DNA from: an uncultured Clostridia bacterium | Lineage (GTDB): Bacteria > Bacillota > Clostridia > Oscillospirales > Acutalibacteraceae | Assembly: GCA_937876205.1 (NCBI GenBank) | Contig: CALEII010000033.1 | Span: 62,001 to 126,000, forward strand | DNA: 64,000 bases | Direction: 5' to 3' | Part shown: positions 52,889 through 62,104 of the stretch, in pieces | Layout: the number at the start of each line of letters is the position of its first letter | How positions within the stretch are numbered: position 1 is the first letter of the stretch | Position numbers and translations under genes: made by a program | The notes under the pieces: model-generated | Told to the model about the DNA's origin: nothing | Database searches by the model: none | The model's input: only the letters and a program-made list of their open reading frames with translations

Positions 52889-52992
52889 GGTATGTCAGAT
52901 AATAATGGCAAAATCTTGTGTTTTTTCTTAAAAACTATTTATCTTTTTAGAAAAATATGATAAAATATTTCTCTGAAAAGAGGAGATCTGAA

Positions 52993-54711
52993 TTGCTTAA
53001 AAGATTTATTTCATATTACAAACCACATAAAACCATTTTTACTCTTGATATGCTCGCATCGTTGGGTATGTCCGTTATAGGTATATTTTACCCTATAGTT
53101 TTAAGACGTATGCTCAATGATTTTATCCCTAACAAACAACTCGGGCTTATTGTCACCTTTGCACTTGTGCTCTGCGGACTTTATCTTGTGAGAATGGGAC
53201 TTAACTATTTTATTCAGTATCAGGGGCACGTAATGGGTGTCAGAATGCAGGCACAGATGCGCCGTGATATGTTCAGAAATCTTCAGAAACTGCCCTACAG
53301 CTATTATGACAACAACGAAACGGGCAAAATTATGTCACGAATGACAAACGACCTTATGGAGATAAGCGAGCTTGCTCACCACGGTCCCGAAAATATCATT
53401 CTTTCCGTAATTTCAATCGTTCTTTCATTCTCTTATCTTGCCACAATCAACATATGGCTCACACTTATTATTTTTGTTTGTGCTCCCATTCTCTGTTTTG
53501 TTGCAAGCATTATGAGAAAGAAAATGAGAGCCGCATTCAAGGAGAGCCGTGCTGCCGTTGCAGAAATCAATGATGCCCTTGAAAGCAGTATTTCAGGTAT
53601 CCGTGTCACAAAGGCTTTCACAAATTCCGACAAGGAAGAAGAAAAGTTTGAGGTAGGCAACACAATGTTTGTCAATGCCCGTAACAAGGCATACAGGGCA
53701 ATGGGTATTTTCCATTCTACAACCACATTTGTAACAGATATTTTTAATGTAATCGTTCTTCTTGCAGGCGGTATTTTCCTTTACAACGAGCAGATTGTTT
53801 TTGCTGACTATTCTGCATTTATCGTGTCAACAAATCTTTTCTTAGGCCCTGTCACAACGCTTATCAACTTTATGGAGCAGTATCAGAACGGTGTCACAGG
53901 CTTTGAGAGATTTCTTGAAATTATTGATGCCGTGCCCGAAAAGGACGATGAAGATGCCCAAGACGTGGACAAGCTCGAGGGACACATTGAGTTTAAAAAT
54001 GTCACATACGGCTACGATGATGAATGTGATGTTCTTGATAATGTAAGTCTTAATATTGAAAAGGGTAAGACATATGCCCTTGTCGGTCCCAGTGGCGGCG
54101 GAAAAACCACAATCTGTCACCTTATCCCTCATTTCTATGATATCGAAAAGGGTGAAATCTTCCTTGACGGTAAGGAGATTCACAAAATCACAATGGAATC
54201 CCTGAGAAGAAACATCGGTATCGTTCAGCAGGATGTTTATCTGTTCAATTCAAGCATCAAGGAGAATATTCTTTACGGCAGACTTGATGCAACTGATGAA
54301 GAAGTCTATGAAGCAGCCAAGAGAGCCAATATCCACGACTATGTAATGACTCTTGAAAACGGCTATGATACAGTTGTTGGTGAAAGAGGCGTAAAGCTCT
54401 CGGGCGGTCAGAAGCAGAGACTCAGCATTGCAAGGGTATTTCTTAAAAATCCGTCAATCCTTATTCTTGACGAAGCAACATCAGCACTTGATAACACAAC
54501 GGAAATTCTCATTCAGCAGGCACTTGACGAGTTGTGCAAGGGCAGAACAACTCTTGTTGTGGCCCACAGACTTTCAACCATTAAAAATGCAGATGAAATT
54601 GCAGTTGTTGCCGAGGGCAAGATAAAAGAAAAGGGCACTCACGAGGAGCTGCTTGCAAAAGGCGGAATGTATGCCGACCTTTATAAACTGCAGTTTAAGA
54701 ATAATCAGTAA
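52993..54711 (+). CDS. ABC exporter, fused membrane and ATPase domains
   Basis: A 572-residue half-transporter. The TTG at 52993 is favoured because AGAGGAGAT lies 5 bp upstream; an ATG at 52957 adds 12 residues but has no ribosome site and overlaps a possible -10 sequence. Six membrane helices (about residues 15-310) precede the ATPase with Walker A GPSGGGKTT, signature LSGGQKQRLS, Walker B ILILDEATSALD and the switch His in VVAHRLST. It resembles homodimeric lipid/drug exporters (MsbA/BmrA type). The substrate is unknown. It has its own terminator at 54719. Confidence 0.92.
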   Translation: MLKRFISYYKPHKTIFTLDMLASLGMSVIGIFYPIVLRRMLNDFIPNKQLGLIVTFALVLCGLYLVRMGLNYFIQYQGHVMGVRMQAQMRRDMFRNLQKLPYSYYDNNETGKIMSRMTNDLMEISELAHHGPENIILSVISIVLSFSYLATINIWLTLIIFVCAPILCFVASIMRKKMRAAFKESRAAVAEINDALESSISGIRVTKAFTNSDKEEEKFEVGNTMFVNARNKAYRAMGIFHSTTTFVTDIFNVIVLLAGGIFLYNEQIVFADYSAFIVSTNLFLGPVTTLINFMEQYQNGVTGFERFLEIIDAVPEKDDEDAQDVDKLEGHIEFKNVTYGYDDECDVLDNVSLNIEKGKTYALVGPSGGGKTTICHLIPHFYDIEKGEIFLDGKEIHKITMESLRRNIGIVQQDVYLFNSSIKENILYGRLDATDEEVYEAAKRANIHDYVMTLENGYDTVVGERGVKLSGGQKQRLSIARVFLKNPSILILDEATSALDNTTEILIQQALDELCKGRTTLVVAHRLSTIKNADEIAVVAEGKIKEKGTHEELLAKGGMYADLYKLQFKNNQ

Positions 54712-54718
54712 ATATTTT

Positions 54719-54748
54719 AACCGTCTGTTTCATCAGACGGTTATTTTT
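54719..54748 (+). terminator. Terminator after the ABC exporter
   Basis: AACCGTCTG / CAGACGGTT stem, 6-nt loop, ATTTTT tail. Confidence 0.85.
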
Positions 54749-54829
54749 ACATATATATACATTTTATGCTTGTATTGTCTGTTTTTTCGTGTTAAAATAA
54801 ATCATCATCAATTTAACAGAGGTGCTGTT

Positions 54830-55789
54830 ATGAAAAATTACGATCACGCATTACTTGTTATGGAAAAGCATGACTATCCTGCACAGGCAAGGGAAGTTAT
54901 CATCCGTACAGAGGAAAAGATTATTGCAGACGAAAATGCAAACAAGATATATGAATCAATGTATAAAGCCTATTGGGTGAAAAAACAGAACTTTGATAAG
55001 TTTCATAAAAAGGTTGAAGAACTTGCTGAACTTATCGGTGAAAGCAAGTATACAGTCAATTTTGTTCTTCTTCTCAACTGCACAAAGCCCCTTCTTGCAA
55101 AGTATAAGAAGGAAAAAATAGATGAAGAAATATACTGGAGAAGTATCCTTGACCTCAAATCAAAGCTGATTGAGTGTAAAGAAAATTATGATGTATGGGG
55201 CACATTCGTTGAGGGCTGGTTCAGAGGCTTCTATACTCTCAACCGTTTTGCTCTGGGCAGACTTCAGTTTGAATATTCAGATTTCTGCTGTGATATGTAT
55301 GTCAAAAACGGTGTCGAGCTTTATGACAGCGATTTTGTCGTCGGTATGCACATTCCCTCAAATCAGGGACCTCTTACATACGAAGCAAGACTTGATGCTT
55401 ACAGAAGAGCATATAATTTCTTCAAGGATAAGTTCAAGAATCCCAGATATGGTGTTTTCTGCTGTCATTCTTGGCTTCTCTATCCCGACAATCAGAATAT
55501 TCTTCCCGAGAATTCAAATATCAGCGACTTCCTTCGTGATTTTGAGCCTCTTGAGGTTACCTGGACTTATGATTTCGGCGACCAGTGGAGAATTTTCGGC
55601 GTAAAGAATGACAGAAAGCCCGCTCATGAGCTTCCTCAGAATACAAGTATGCAGAGAGCATATGTTGAGTGGTTCAAAAAGGGTAAGAAGCCCGGCCACG
55701 CATACGGAATTGTTATCTATGACAGCGAGACAGATACAATTCTCACAAGATGCACAAGAGAAGAATATAAAGAAAAATACGGCTATTGA
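54830..55789 (+). CDS. Acyltransferase-like protein (NAT_N / GNAT_C domains)
   Basis: A 319-residue protein. ATG 54830 follows AGAGGTGCTG; the longer frame beginning at 54653 overlaps the exporter and its terminator and is not real. The N-terminal helical part (MKNYDHALLVMEKHDYPAQA, LAELIGESKYTVNFVLLLNC) precedes a C-terminal part with GMHIPSNQGPLTYEARLDAY, YGVFCCHSWLLYPDNQNIL and LPENSNISDFLRDFE. These match the acyltransferase N-terminal and GNAT-like C-terminal families (DUF5596 type), whose substrates are not established. It is monocistronic. Confidence 0.78.
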   Translation: MKNYDHALLVMEKHDYPAQAREVIIRTEEKIIADENANKIYESMYKAYWVKKQNFDKFHKKVEELAELIGESKYTVNFVLLLNCTKPLLAKYKKEKIDEEIYWRSILDLKSKLIECKENYDVWGTFVEGWFRGFYTLNRFALGRLQFEYSDFCCDMYVKNGVELYDSDFVVGMHIPSNQGPLTYEARLDAYRRAYNFFKDKFKNPRYGVFCCHSWLLYPDNQNILPENSNISDFLRDFEPLEVTWTYDFGDQWRIFGVKNDRKPAHELPQNTSMQRAYVEWFKKGKKPGHAYGIVIYDSETDTILTRCTREEYKEKYGY

Positions 55790-55797
55790 TAATTTCA

Positions 55798-55838
55798 GGG
55801 GATGTAAAAGCTTTCGTTTTTACATCCCCTTCGTTTTT
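55798..55838. terminator. Bidirectional terminator between convergent acyltransferase genes
   Basis: GGGGATGTAAAA / TTTTTACATCCCC stem, 7-nt loop, TTCGTTTTT tail; an A-run within the stem helps in the reverse direction. Confidence 0.85.
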
Positions 55839-56313
55839 AAAGCAAATATTCCATATACATTCTCTGCACTGTCATTCCGCATTTTTTATAGAAATTTACG
55901 GCGTTTTCATTAAATGCCCAGACGTTCAGCTCTGCAAGATGGCACTGTGCATTTATTGCCTCCTGTTTTGTTGCATCCATAAGCGCCTTGCCGATGCCGT
56001 GCTTTCTGAACGCTGAGTCAACGCAGACATCATCAATATACATTTTTCGGTATCCCAACAGGATGCCGTTTTCTTTAACATCTATAATTTTAGACATAGT
56101 ATAACCCATTACGGTATCAGCGTCGTTGACTGCAACAAGAATGATTTCATCAGGGGTGCAGATTTTTTCTTCAACAGAAGCTATATCGTACTTTGCACCG
56201 CCGGCGCCGTAAATATCAGGTCTTCCTTCGTGATGAAGCTCGGCTATCGTTTTAAGTAATTCACAAAGTCTTGCCGCATCCTTTTTTTCTGCACGTCTTA
56301 TTCTGATTTCCAT
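55837..56313 (-). CDS. GNAT-family N-acetyltransferase
   Basis: A 158-residue protein with GAAGGCG upstream. Acetyl-CoA binding signature: MYIDDVCVDSAFRKHGIGKALMDAT (core V.. .RKHGIGKALM), and the C-terminal strand LAELNVWAFNENAVNFYKKC followed by GMTVQRMYMEY. The typical R/Q-x-x-G-x-G/A motif is RKHGIG. The substrate cannot be told. Confidence 0.88.
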   Translation of the reverse strand: MEIRIRRAEKKDAARLCELLKTIAELHHEGRPDIYGAGGAKYDIASVEEKICTPDEIILVAVNDADTVMGYTMSKIIDVKENGILLGYRKMYIDDVCVDSAFRKHGIGKALMDATKQEAINAQCHLAELNVWAFNENAVNFYKKCGMTVQRMYMEYLL

Positions 56314-56426
56314 TTTTTCGCCTTCTCTTGTTAGAATAAGGATAATTTAGCACACATAAACAAAAAAGTCAAACACTTGTTAAAATACTAATATAAAGAC
56401 TCTCTCATAGCGAAAGAATTATATTC

Positions 56427-56948
56427 TCATAGATTTTTGTAATATATATTTCTTTTTAATCCGCCATATTTTGTTTTTACACAATGGAGAATGAAACCTG
56501 CGTTTTCAAAATTACGGATGCTGTGTACATTGTCGGGTGAGACAGTGGCACAAATAATTTTTTTGCCTTTTTCAACGGCTTTTTCAGACAGATGGTTTAT
56601 AATTTTCTTCTGCAGACTGTTGCCTCTGTAATCAGGCAGAACAATAACAAGCTTGAAATTTATGACTTCAGAAAGGTTGTCTTCACTTATGCCTATGTCA
56701 TTGCCAATATTTTCTTCAGACTGTAAACCGTCGTAGAGAATTCCGAAAGCAATCAATTTATCCTGATGAAAAACTCCGAGTGTGTAATGTGGTTCATCAA
56801 GACAAGCTGTCAGCATTTCGGGAGTATTTCTTCTGAGAAGGTCTGTGTTGTCAAGATTTCTGAATGCTTCTTCCTGAATAAATAAAATTTGATCAAGATC
56901 GGATTCCTTGCACTGTCTGAATTCAAATTCAGAATCGGGGTATTTCAT
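56427..56948 (-). CDS. GNAT-family N-acetyltransferase
   Basis: A 173-residue protein. Core motif VIVLPDYRGNSLQKKIINHL (R-G-N-S-L-Q in place of the common R-x-x-G-x-G/A), then ICATVSPDNVHSIRNFENAG. It starts 4 bp inside the upstream membrane-protein gene (ATGA overlap), so the two are translationally coupled. The substrate is unknown. Confidence 0.85.
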   Translation of the reverse strand: MKYPDSEFEFRQCKESDLDQILFIQEEAFRNLDNTDLLRRNTPEMLTACLDEPHYTLGVFHQDKLIAFGILYDGLQSEENIGNDIGISEDNLSEVINFKLVIVLPDYRGNSLQKKIINHLSEKAVEKGKKIICATVSPDNVHSIRNFENAGFILHCVKTKYGGLKRNIYYKNL

Positions 56949-57565
56949 TTTTTTAACCTTTTGAACCCTTTCTTTTTCTGTAAAGTCATTTTTTTGTAAG
57001 TTTCAGGATCAACCATTTTTTCAAGAGAGTATTCTTCATGAAAAATCGGTCTGCCTGTTTTTCTTCTGTAATCAGACCACTCTTTTTCAAGTTTGTAAAG
57101 ATTTCTGAAATTTTCAGGGCTTTTTACAAGTTTTTTCTTTTGAACATAAGGATTATGCATCGCAATAAAAAATCTGTAGCCGAATAAATCATCAAGCATA
57201 TCAATTGTGAGCGTGCCTCTGTCAATAAGCAGCTGAAATGTTTCAAAGAAAGTGAGGTAATTTGATATGTATATGTTTTTCAGTTCAAGATCAGGCAGAT
57301 TCTCAAAATCATATTCTTCAAAAAGAGTGTATGCGTGCTTGTAATCTTCATTCGTGACAAAAGATGAATTCAGGTCAGCAATAAAGTCAGCTTCTGTAAT
57401 TTTCCTGGACTGATAAATTTCAGCAGCAAGTAAAACAACACCAAGCACTGCTGACAACAGAGAGGCGTACTGAATCATATTGGACTGATTGCTGTATGAT
57501 ATCACAAGTGTGGCTACGCAAAGTATCAGTACAATTGTAAAACCTAGAATTTTTATTTTTTTCAT
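56945..57565 (-). CDS. Membrane-anchored protein of unknown function
   Basis: A 206-residue protein with two N-terminal transmembrane helices (about 7-25 and 33-50), then a soluble, charged region (YKHAYTLFEEYDFENLPDLE, LTFFETFQLLIDRGTLTIDM) with a basic C-terminus. The pattern resembles DUF4760-type proteins, but I am not certain. It is coupled to the downstream GNAT gene and lies 29 bp after the DUF2804 gene, so the three may form one operon. Confidence 0.65.
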   Translation of the reverse strand: MKKIKILGFTIVLILCVATLVISYSNQSNMIQYASLLSAVLGVVLLAAEIYQSRKITEADFIADLNSSFVTNEDYKHAYTLFEEYDFENLPDLELKNIYISNYLTFFETFQLLIDRGTLTIDMLDDLFGYRFFIAMHNPYVQKKKLVKSPENFRNLYKLEKEWSDYRRKTGRPIFHEEYSLEKMVDPETYKKMTLQKKKGFKRLKK

Positions 57566-57594
57566 ATCTTTTCACAACCGGTGTAAACAATTGT

Positions 57595-58695
57595 TTACCA
57601 TTTATTCTCTACATACTCACAGAAAGCGTACATATCGTTGATTTCGAGCTTTGTGCCGTCATCAAGGATAACATTTCCGTTCCATTTGCCGTGGACCTGA
57701 TGTGTGTGCATTCTTGCAACACCCACATTCATATCTGAATGGTGGTCAAATGTGGGAGTCATTGTGAGATTGAATCTGCCGTCTTCTGAAATGAATTTCC
57801 AGGGCTCCATAAACTTGTCGGGCTTGGGGAATGTTTCAACATCCACTGCACCGAATTTGTGTGCCTTGCCGTCATAGAATATTGCAGTTTCGGTTGCATT
57901 GCTCTCGTCACCGATTGCCCAGGTGATTTCAAAGCCGAAGAGGTGCTTTTCGCCGTTTGCATCTGTTATATAGCTTGAACCGTTGCCCCAGTACCATACC
58001 ATTTCGTGGGGAGTGTTGACTCTGCCCCAGTCGAGGGCACAGAATGCAGTATCCTTTGTGAATTCATAAGCCTTGCCGTCATAAATGAATGTGCCTTCAC
58101 AGGGCATACAGTTCTGCTTTGTTGTCATAAAGTACTTGGTGTCATCACCTTCAAAGGGAAGAACGGTTGTGATGTTTTCAAGACCCGGCATAATGTCCAT
58201 ATCAAATTTGCATTCAACCATTTTATCCTTTACGGGCATTTTAAACCAGAGCGTTCTTGATGTTTCTCTTGTGTCAAAATCAAATTCAGCCTTGCCGATT
58301 TTCTCTTTGAAACGGTTGGGAACATCACCCTTTGCGGGGGGAACGTGTGTATTTTTACTGAAAAGGAAAAGCTGAGTTGCGTCAACAATCAGTTTGCCGG
58401 CTTCAAGGTCAATAAGCTTTGCTGCAACATAGCCGCCGATTGTGATGTTTGCAAAGCTGAGCTGTACCATATATCTTCCGTCTGATACCTGATAGAAATC
58501 CCATTCCTTGCGGCTCATAATACCTGTTTTTACATAGTTTCTGTTATAGTCAAAAACATTGTGTCTTGCCCAGCCTTTTGCGATGAGCTTGCCGTCGGGG
58601 CTCAGAAGAGGAGTTTCCTCTGTGTACTCAATCTGCTTTGACTTTTCCTTCCACTGCTGAAAGGGGATATAAGTTCTTTTAGTTTCGTTACTCAT
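57595..58695 (-). CDS. DUF2804-family protein
   Basis: A 366-residue protein. ATG 58695 (MSNETKRTYIPFQQW) follows ATCGGAGGAATT. Sequence hallmarks: LLSPDGKLIAKGWARHNVFDYNR (split LSPDGKLIAKGWARH), RKEWDFYQVSDGRYMVQL, and CALDWGRVNTPHEMVWYWGNG followed by FGFEITWAIGDES. The domain is a beta-rich lipocalin-like fold related to hydroxysteroid/carotenoid-type binding families. No biochemical role has been assigned. No signal peptide is seen. Confidence 0.85.
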   Translation of the reverse strand: MSNETKRTYIPFQQWKEKSKQIEYTEETPLLSPDGKLIAKGWARHNVFDYNRNYVKTGIMSRKEWDFYQVSDGRYMVQLSFANITIGGYVAAKLIDLEAGKLIVDATQLFLFSKNTHVPPAKGDVPNRFKEKIGKAEFDFDTRETSRTLWFKMPVKDKMVECKFDMDIMPGLENITTVLPFEGDDTKYFMTTKQNCMPCEGTFIYDGKAYEFTKDTAFCALDWGRVNTPHEMVWYWGNGSSYITDANGEKHLFGFEITWAIGDESNATETAIFYDGKAHKFGAVDVETFPKPDKFMEPWKFISEDGRFNLTMTPTFDHHSDMNVGVARMHTHQVHGKWNGNVILDDGTKLEINDMYAFCEYVENKW

Positions 58696-58876
58696 AAAAA
58701 TTCCTCCGATATATTTACTGTATTTTTTTAGACCTGTTTCATTATTTTTATGGCTTGTAAAGGCAAATAAAGAGATGTTTTTGCCATATTGATTGTCTTT
58801 CGTTGATACTTTATTAAATATTAACATTTTTTATTCAGAATTGCAACAGATATATTGACAAATTACTCAAATAAAA

Positions 58877-58902
58877 ATCCGTCCTGTAGTTGCAGGACGG
58901 AT
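58877..58902 (-). terminator. Terminator of the YitT-remnant gene
   Basis: ATCCGTCCTG / CAGGACGGAT perfect 10-bp stem; on the minus strand it is followed by TTTTATTTG. Confidence 0.85.
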
Positions 58903-58913
58903 AGATCTGTACC

Positions 58914-59189
58914 TTATTCTTGCTGAACTCCGCTGAACACATCTGCAACCTCACTGATTGTAAGGAATGCGTGAGGGTCGATGGTGTGAACAATGTCTTT
59001 CATTTTTGAAATCTGAAATCTGTTCACAACAAAATAGATAACCGTTTTTTCGTTATTTAAATAACCACCCTTTACGGGAGAGAGAAAAACTGTAACGCCG
59101 AAAGCGTTTATAAAGCCGGCAACGGTAAGAAATAAAAAATTTGTCCATTTGATTTTTTTCAGTTCATTGAGAAAGCCTCTCTTTTGCAT
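58914..59189 (-). CDS. Internally deleted YitT-family protein (DUF161 start joined to DUF2179)
   Basis: A 91-residue product. Residues 1-39 (TNFLFLTVAGFINAFGVTVF) match the first membrane helix of YitT proteins, and residues 46-91 (EKTVIYFVVNRFQISKMKDI, VHTIDPHAFLTISEVADVF) match their C-terminal DUF2179 domain. The roughly 190 residues that carry the other membrane helices are absent. The junction is at LSPVKGGYLNNEK and is in frame. It has a good ribosome site (CGGAGGCG) and its own terminator, so it may still be expressed as a one-helix DUF2179 protein. It could equally be a decaying gene. Confidence 0.75.
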   Translation of the reverse strand: MQKRGFLNELKKIKWTNFLFLTVAGFINAFGVTVFLSPVKGGYLNNEKTVIYFVVNRFQISKMKDIVHTIDPHAFLTISEVADVFSGVQQE

Positions 59190-59219
59190 TTGTCGCCTCC
59201 GTTTTGTAAAATTATTGGT

Positions 59220-60260
59220 TTATTCTGCAACACCGTAATGCTCGCAGAGAATCTTGTATTCATCTTCTGAAATTGAAACAACTGAGCCGTGACGGGGCTT
59301 AAGATGGTCAATTTCCATTGAAGAACGCTGGAACTGTCTGAAATTGACGAAGTCCTTTGTCATCTGTGCAAAGAATGTACCCTGACCGTATTCATCCATT
59401 ATCATCATATATGAGTCTGTGCCGTTGATACGGTACATTGAGCTGCCCTCAACACCCCAGTAATTGAGTGAGCAGATGGTGTAATCCGTGTTGTAGGGAC
59501 CTGTGAGATTTTTTGACTTCACATAGGCAATCTTCTGTGTCAGGTCTTCTTTGAAATAAAGGTAGTAACAGCCGTCCTTTTCGTTGTAGATTATGTCACC
59601 GTCAATACACTGAATATTTCTTGTTTCACCTGTCTCGGGGTCTACTTCATTCCATCTGCCGTAGAGCACCTGAGGTTCAGTTGCAAAAGTCTTGAAATCC
59701 CTGGTGTATGCGTAATAGTGACCTGCGCAATCATTTTCTGTTGTGGAATTTGCCCAGTAGACCATATACATATCCTTTTCCTTGTCCCATATAGCCTGAG
59801 GAGCCCACGCTCTGTTTGTGTTTTCGAAGCCCTTGAACTGACGCATATCAATGACTGTTTCGTCAATCCAGTTCACAAGATCATATGACCTCCACGTGAT
59901 GAGACAGTGGTTTGATGTCCAGCCGTCAAGAGCATTCATATCGGTACCGATGATGAAGTAGCAATCCTTGCCGTTTTCGTCAGTGCCCTTAAGAATATAG
60001 GGGTCACGTACACAGCCTGTGCCTTTTGTCTGGTCAATAACAGGTTCGTTATTGTTGAGAGCTTTGAAATGATAGCCGTCTGTGCTGACAGCGAAATGAA
60101 GAGTCTGTTCATCAACCTCGTTGCCCACAAAGTAGCAGAATAGATATGCACCCTCCGTGCTGTAGGCAGGGTAGGCGTAGTCATTGAAAACATAGTTGAA
60201 AAGATGATAGGGAATCATAACGATTGCAAGAAGTAAGCGTGTGATTTGTAAAAAAGACAT
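59220..60260 (-). CDS. Membrane-anchored GH43-like glycosidase
   Basis: A 346-residue protein. ATG 60260 (MSFLQITRLLLAIVMIPYHL) follows CAGGAGCTG. The hydrophobic N-terminus has no clear cleavage site, so it is probably a signal anchor. The five-bladed propeller pattern of GH43 is visible: GTGCVRDPYILKG (catalytic-base Asp region), NRAWAPQAIWDKEKDMYMVYW, CIDGDIIYNEKDGCYYLYFK, and GVEGSSMYRINGTDSYMMIM (general-acid Glu in VEGSS). Activity is likely on arabinose- or xylose-containing glycans at the cell surface. No dockerin is present. Confidence 0.82.
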   Translation of the reverse strand: MSFLQITRLLLAIVMIPYHLFNYVFNDYAYPAYSTEGAYLFCYFVGNEVDEQTLHFAVSTDGYHFKALNNNEPVIDQTKGTGCVRDPYILKGTDENGKDCYFIIGTDMNALDGWTSNHCLITWRSYDLVNWIDETVIDMRQFKGFENTNRAWAPQAIWDKEKDMYMVYWANSTTENDCAGHYYAYTRDFKTFATEPQVLYGRWNEVDPETGETRNIQCIDGDIIYNEKDGCYYLYFKEDLTQKIAYVKSKNLTGPYNTDYTICSLNYWGVEGSSMYRINGTDSYMMIMDEYGQGTFFAQMTKDFVNFRQFQRSSMEIDHLKPRHGSVVSISEDEYKILCEHYGVAE

Positions 60261-60374
60261 TGCAGACAGCTCCTGTTGTTTTTTTTCTATTATATCATAA
60301 AATGAAGATAAATGATATGATTTTTTCAGTGTTTTTGCAATCAATTCAGATACAGTGTAAAAGATAAAAACGAC

Positions 60375-61661
60375 TTATTTTGAATTTAAAATATTATAAA
60401 TCTTCATTGTGTTCTTTTGAGAAAGCCCCGATTGTGCAGCATAATTTTCCCACATAGAAACTGCTTTTTTTACATTTTCTATACATTCTGCGGCATCAGA
60501 TTTCTTTATCCCTGTTTTTTTTGCAACTGCAAACAGATCTGTGTCTGTTATATTGTCTGCTTTGCCGTTTATAAGCATCTGATGTGAGTTTACCCATATG
60601 CTGTCCCGTTTGTATGCAAAAGTGACATCATAAGCAGGTGAAAGAGACCATTCACCTTTTTTGTTCATAAGGAATGATATGTTTTTTGTGTGGTCATCAT
60701 AATTCTTTGCATACTCATTAAACGTCATACGTCTGAATAATTCAACAGCGTCTCCGTAGGGGAGTTGCAGTTTTCTTAATACAGAAAAAGCGTCTTCATA
60801 AGAATAAATTCTCGGTGAATTGAAGTCCATATGTGCAATTGCGCACAGGCTTTGCATATGCAGTTTTTCATTGTTATTACGATCAAATCGTTTTGTCATA
60901 AAATGTGCGTTGCCTTTTTCCTCATACAGACGACAGTCACTCATTCTGATGCCTGTTTTTTTTGCCATAAGATAATATGCATATTCAATTCTGGTATATT
61001 CATTTTCATCAGGGGTTATATCTTTGTCTTTGTTGTTTTTTATATTGTCAAACTTAAGAAGCCAGTAGTCGTAGCCTTTTCCCGCATCAATCTGACCTGA
61101 ACGTATGTCATTGGTTGCTTCGTTCCATGCAATGAGAGTCTTTGCTCTTGCTCCGCCGACAGAAGAACTGCATTCCATAAGCTGAGACATCATAGAATCA
61201 TTTTGTTCTATATGCAGGTTTTCTTTTTCAGATAAAATATCTGCAGCAAGTCTTGTGAGAGCATCAATATCCACAAAACTGTTTTTGTCACTTAATTCTT
61301 TTGCAGGCTCATATTCAAGAGCGCCCATACCTCTTTTTCCGGTGTAGCACAGTTTTTCAATAACAGATATGCTGTCAGCTGTTCTTCCCTGATTTTCGAG
61401 ATATTTGTTTATAACAACAGTACCGAATTTATCGGGTAGTGAGTCAGCAACAAGGCCCGGCAGACCGTGAAATGTTTCTTCAGGCAGAGCAGGAAAAAAA
61501 TATGTTGTTGTTGATAGCGGCATTTTTACAGGAGAGATTTCAATTCCGCTGTTTATAAAATCCTTATTATATTGAAAGCCGATAATTCCGTTTTTCTCCT
61601 GATGCAGATAGCCGACTGTAGTTCCCCACATTTTAACACTTACGGTATTTCTGTTTATCAT
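60375..61661 (-). CDS. hipA: HipA-family Ser/Thr kinase toxin
   Basis: A 428-residue protein. The N-terminal subdomain (VSVKMWGTTVGYLHQEKNGI, MPLSTTTYFFPALPEETFHG) and the kinase core (SSVGGARAKTLIAWNEATND, KFDNIKNNKD, MTKRFDRNNNEKLHMQSLC, NYDDHTKNISFLMNKKGEWS, LSPAYDVTFAY) match HipA. The catalytic DDHxKN motif is intact. HipA kinases phosphorylate glutamyl-tRNA synthetase or other targets and cause growth arrest; HipB neutralises and represses. It overlaps hipB by 4 bp. Confidence 0.92.
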   Translation of the reverse strand: MINRNTVSVKMWGTTVGYLHQEKNGIIGFQYNKDFINSGIEISPVKMPLSTTTYFFPALPEETFHGLPGLVADSLPDKFGTVVINKYLENQGRTADSISVIEKLCYTGKRGMGALEYEPAKELSDKNSFVDIDALTRLAADILSEKENLHIEQNDSMMSQLMECSSSVGGARAKTLIAWNEATNDIRSGQIDAGKGYDYWLLKFDNIKNNKDKDITPDENEYTRIEYAYYLMAKKTGIRMSDCRLYEEKGNAHFMTKRFDRNNNEKLHMQSLCAIAHMDFNSPRIYSYEDAFSVLRKLQLPYGDAVELFRRMTFNEYAKNYDDHTKNISFLMNKKGEWSLSPAYDVTFAYKRDSIWVNSHQMLINGKADNITDTDLFAVAKKTGIKKSDAAECIENVKKAVSMWENYAAQSGLSQKNTMKIYNILNSK

Positions 61662-62014
61662 ATTTTATTCTCCTGTTTATCTTCGCCCCAGACCCAGTCT
61701 GAATTTTTCCCGATGTTCTTCTTTCTTACTCTTTTTCGTGATTTTTTTTCTTCAAAAATAGCTTTGTAATCTGATTTTTCTTCAGGAATAAGCATATCTA
61801 TATTTTCGCTTATGTTTAGCACAAGCATAATTTTTATAAGATTTGAGAGCTTTGTATCTTCTCCGTTTTCAATACGTACCAGAGTGCTCAGCGAGACTCC
61901 GCTTTTTTTCACAAGCTCAGATTGAGTCATATTCATTGAAATACGGTATTTTTTTATGCGTTCGCCAAGCTCTTTAAGGATAAGATTTTCATTTTCATAA
62001 CCTGTAATTTTCAT
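61658..62014 (-). CDS. hipB: HipB-like antitoxin/regulator
   Basis: A 118-residue XRE protein. The helix-turn-helix is MNMTQSELVKKSGVSLSTLV, then RIENGEDTKLSNLIKIMLVL. A Lys/Arg-rich C-terminal tail (EEKKSRKRVRKKNIGKN) extends beyond the usual HipB length. The tail ends with DWVWGEDKQE, which might contact HipA or be the degradation signal. It precedes hipA in the operon. A GCATAATT inverted repeat overlaps its promoter. Confidence 0.88.
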   Translation of the reverse strand: MKITGYENENLILKELGERIKKYRISMNMTQSELVKKSGVSLSTLVRIENGEDTKLSNLIKIMLVLNISENIDMLIPEEKSDYKAIFEEKKSRKRVRKKNIGKNSDWVWGEDKQENKI

Positions 62015-62046
62015 ATATATCCTACCTTATTTTATTTGTCATATTT

Positions 62047-62083
62047 GCATAATTATGATACAAAATTATGCTTAATTTGTCAA
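62047..62083 (-). promoter_or_regulatory. hipBA promoter and HipB operator
   Basis: Minus-strand TTGACA (62083-62078), 17-bp spacer and TATCAT (62060-62055). GCATAATT (62047-62054) and AATTATGC (62064-62071) form a perfect inverted repeat around the -10, as expected for autorepression. Confidence 0.75.
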
Positions 62084-62104
62084 GTATGAAAAGTAAAAAT
62101 ATTG

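Noticed and set aside
54653..54829. Longer N-terminus for the GNAT_C-type protein
   Set aside because: The extension overlaps the end of the ABC exporter and runs through its terminator; ATG 54830 has a proper ribosome site and matches the family start.
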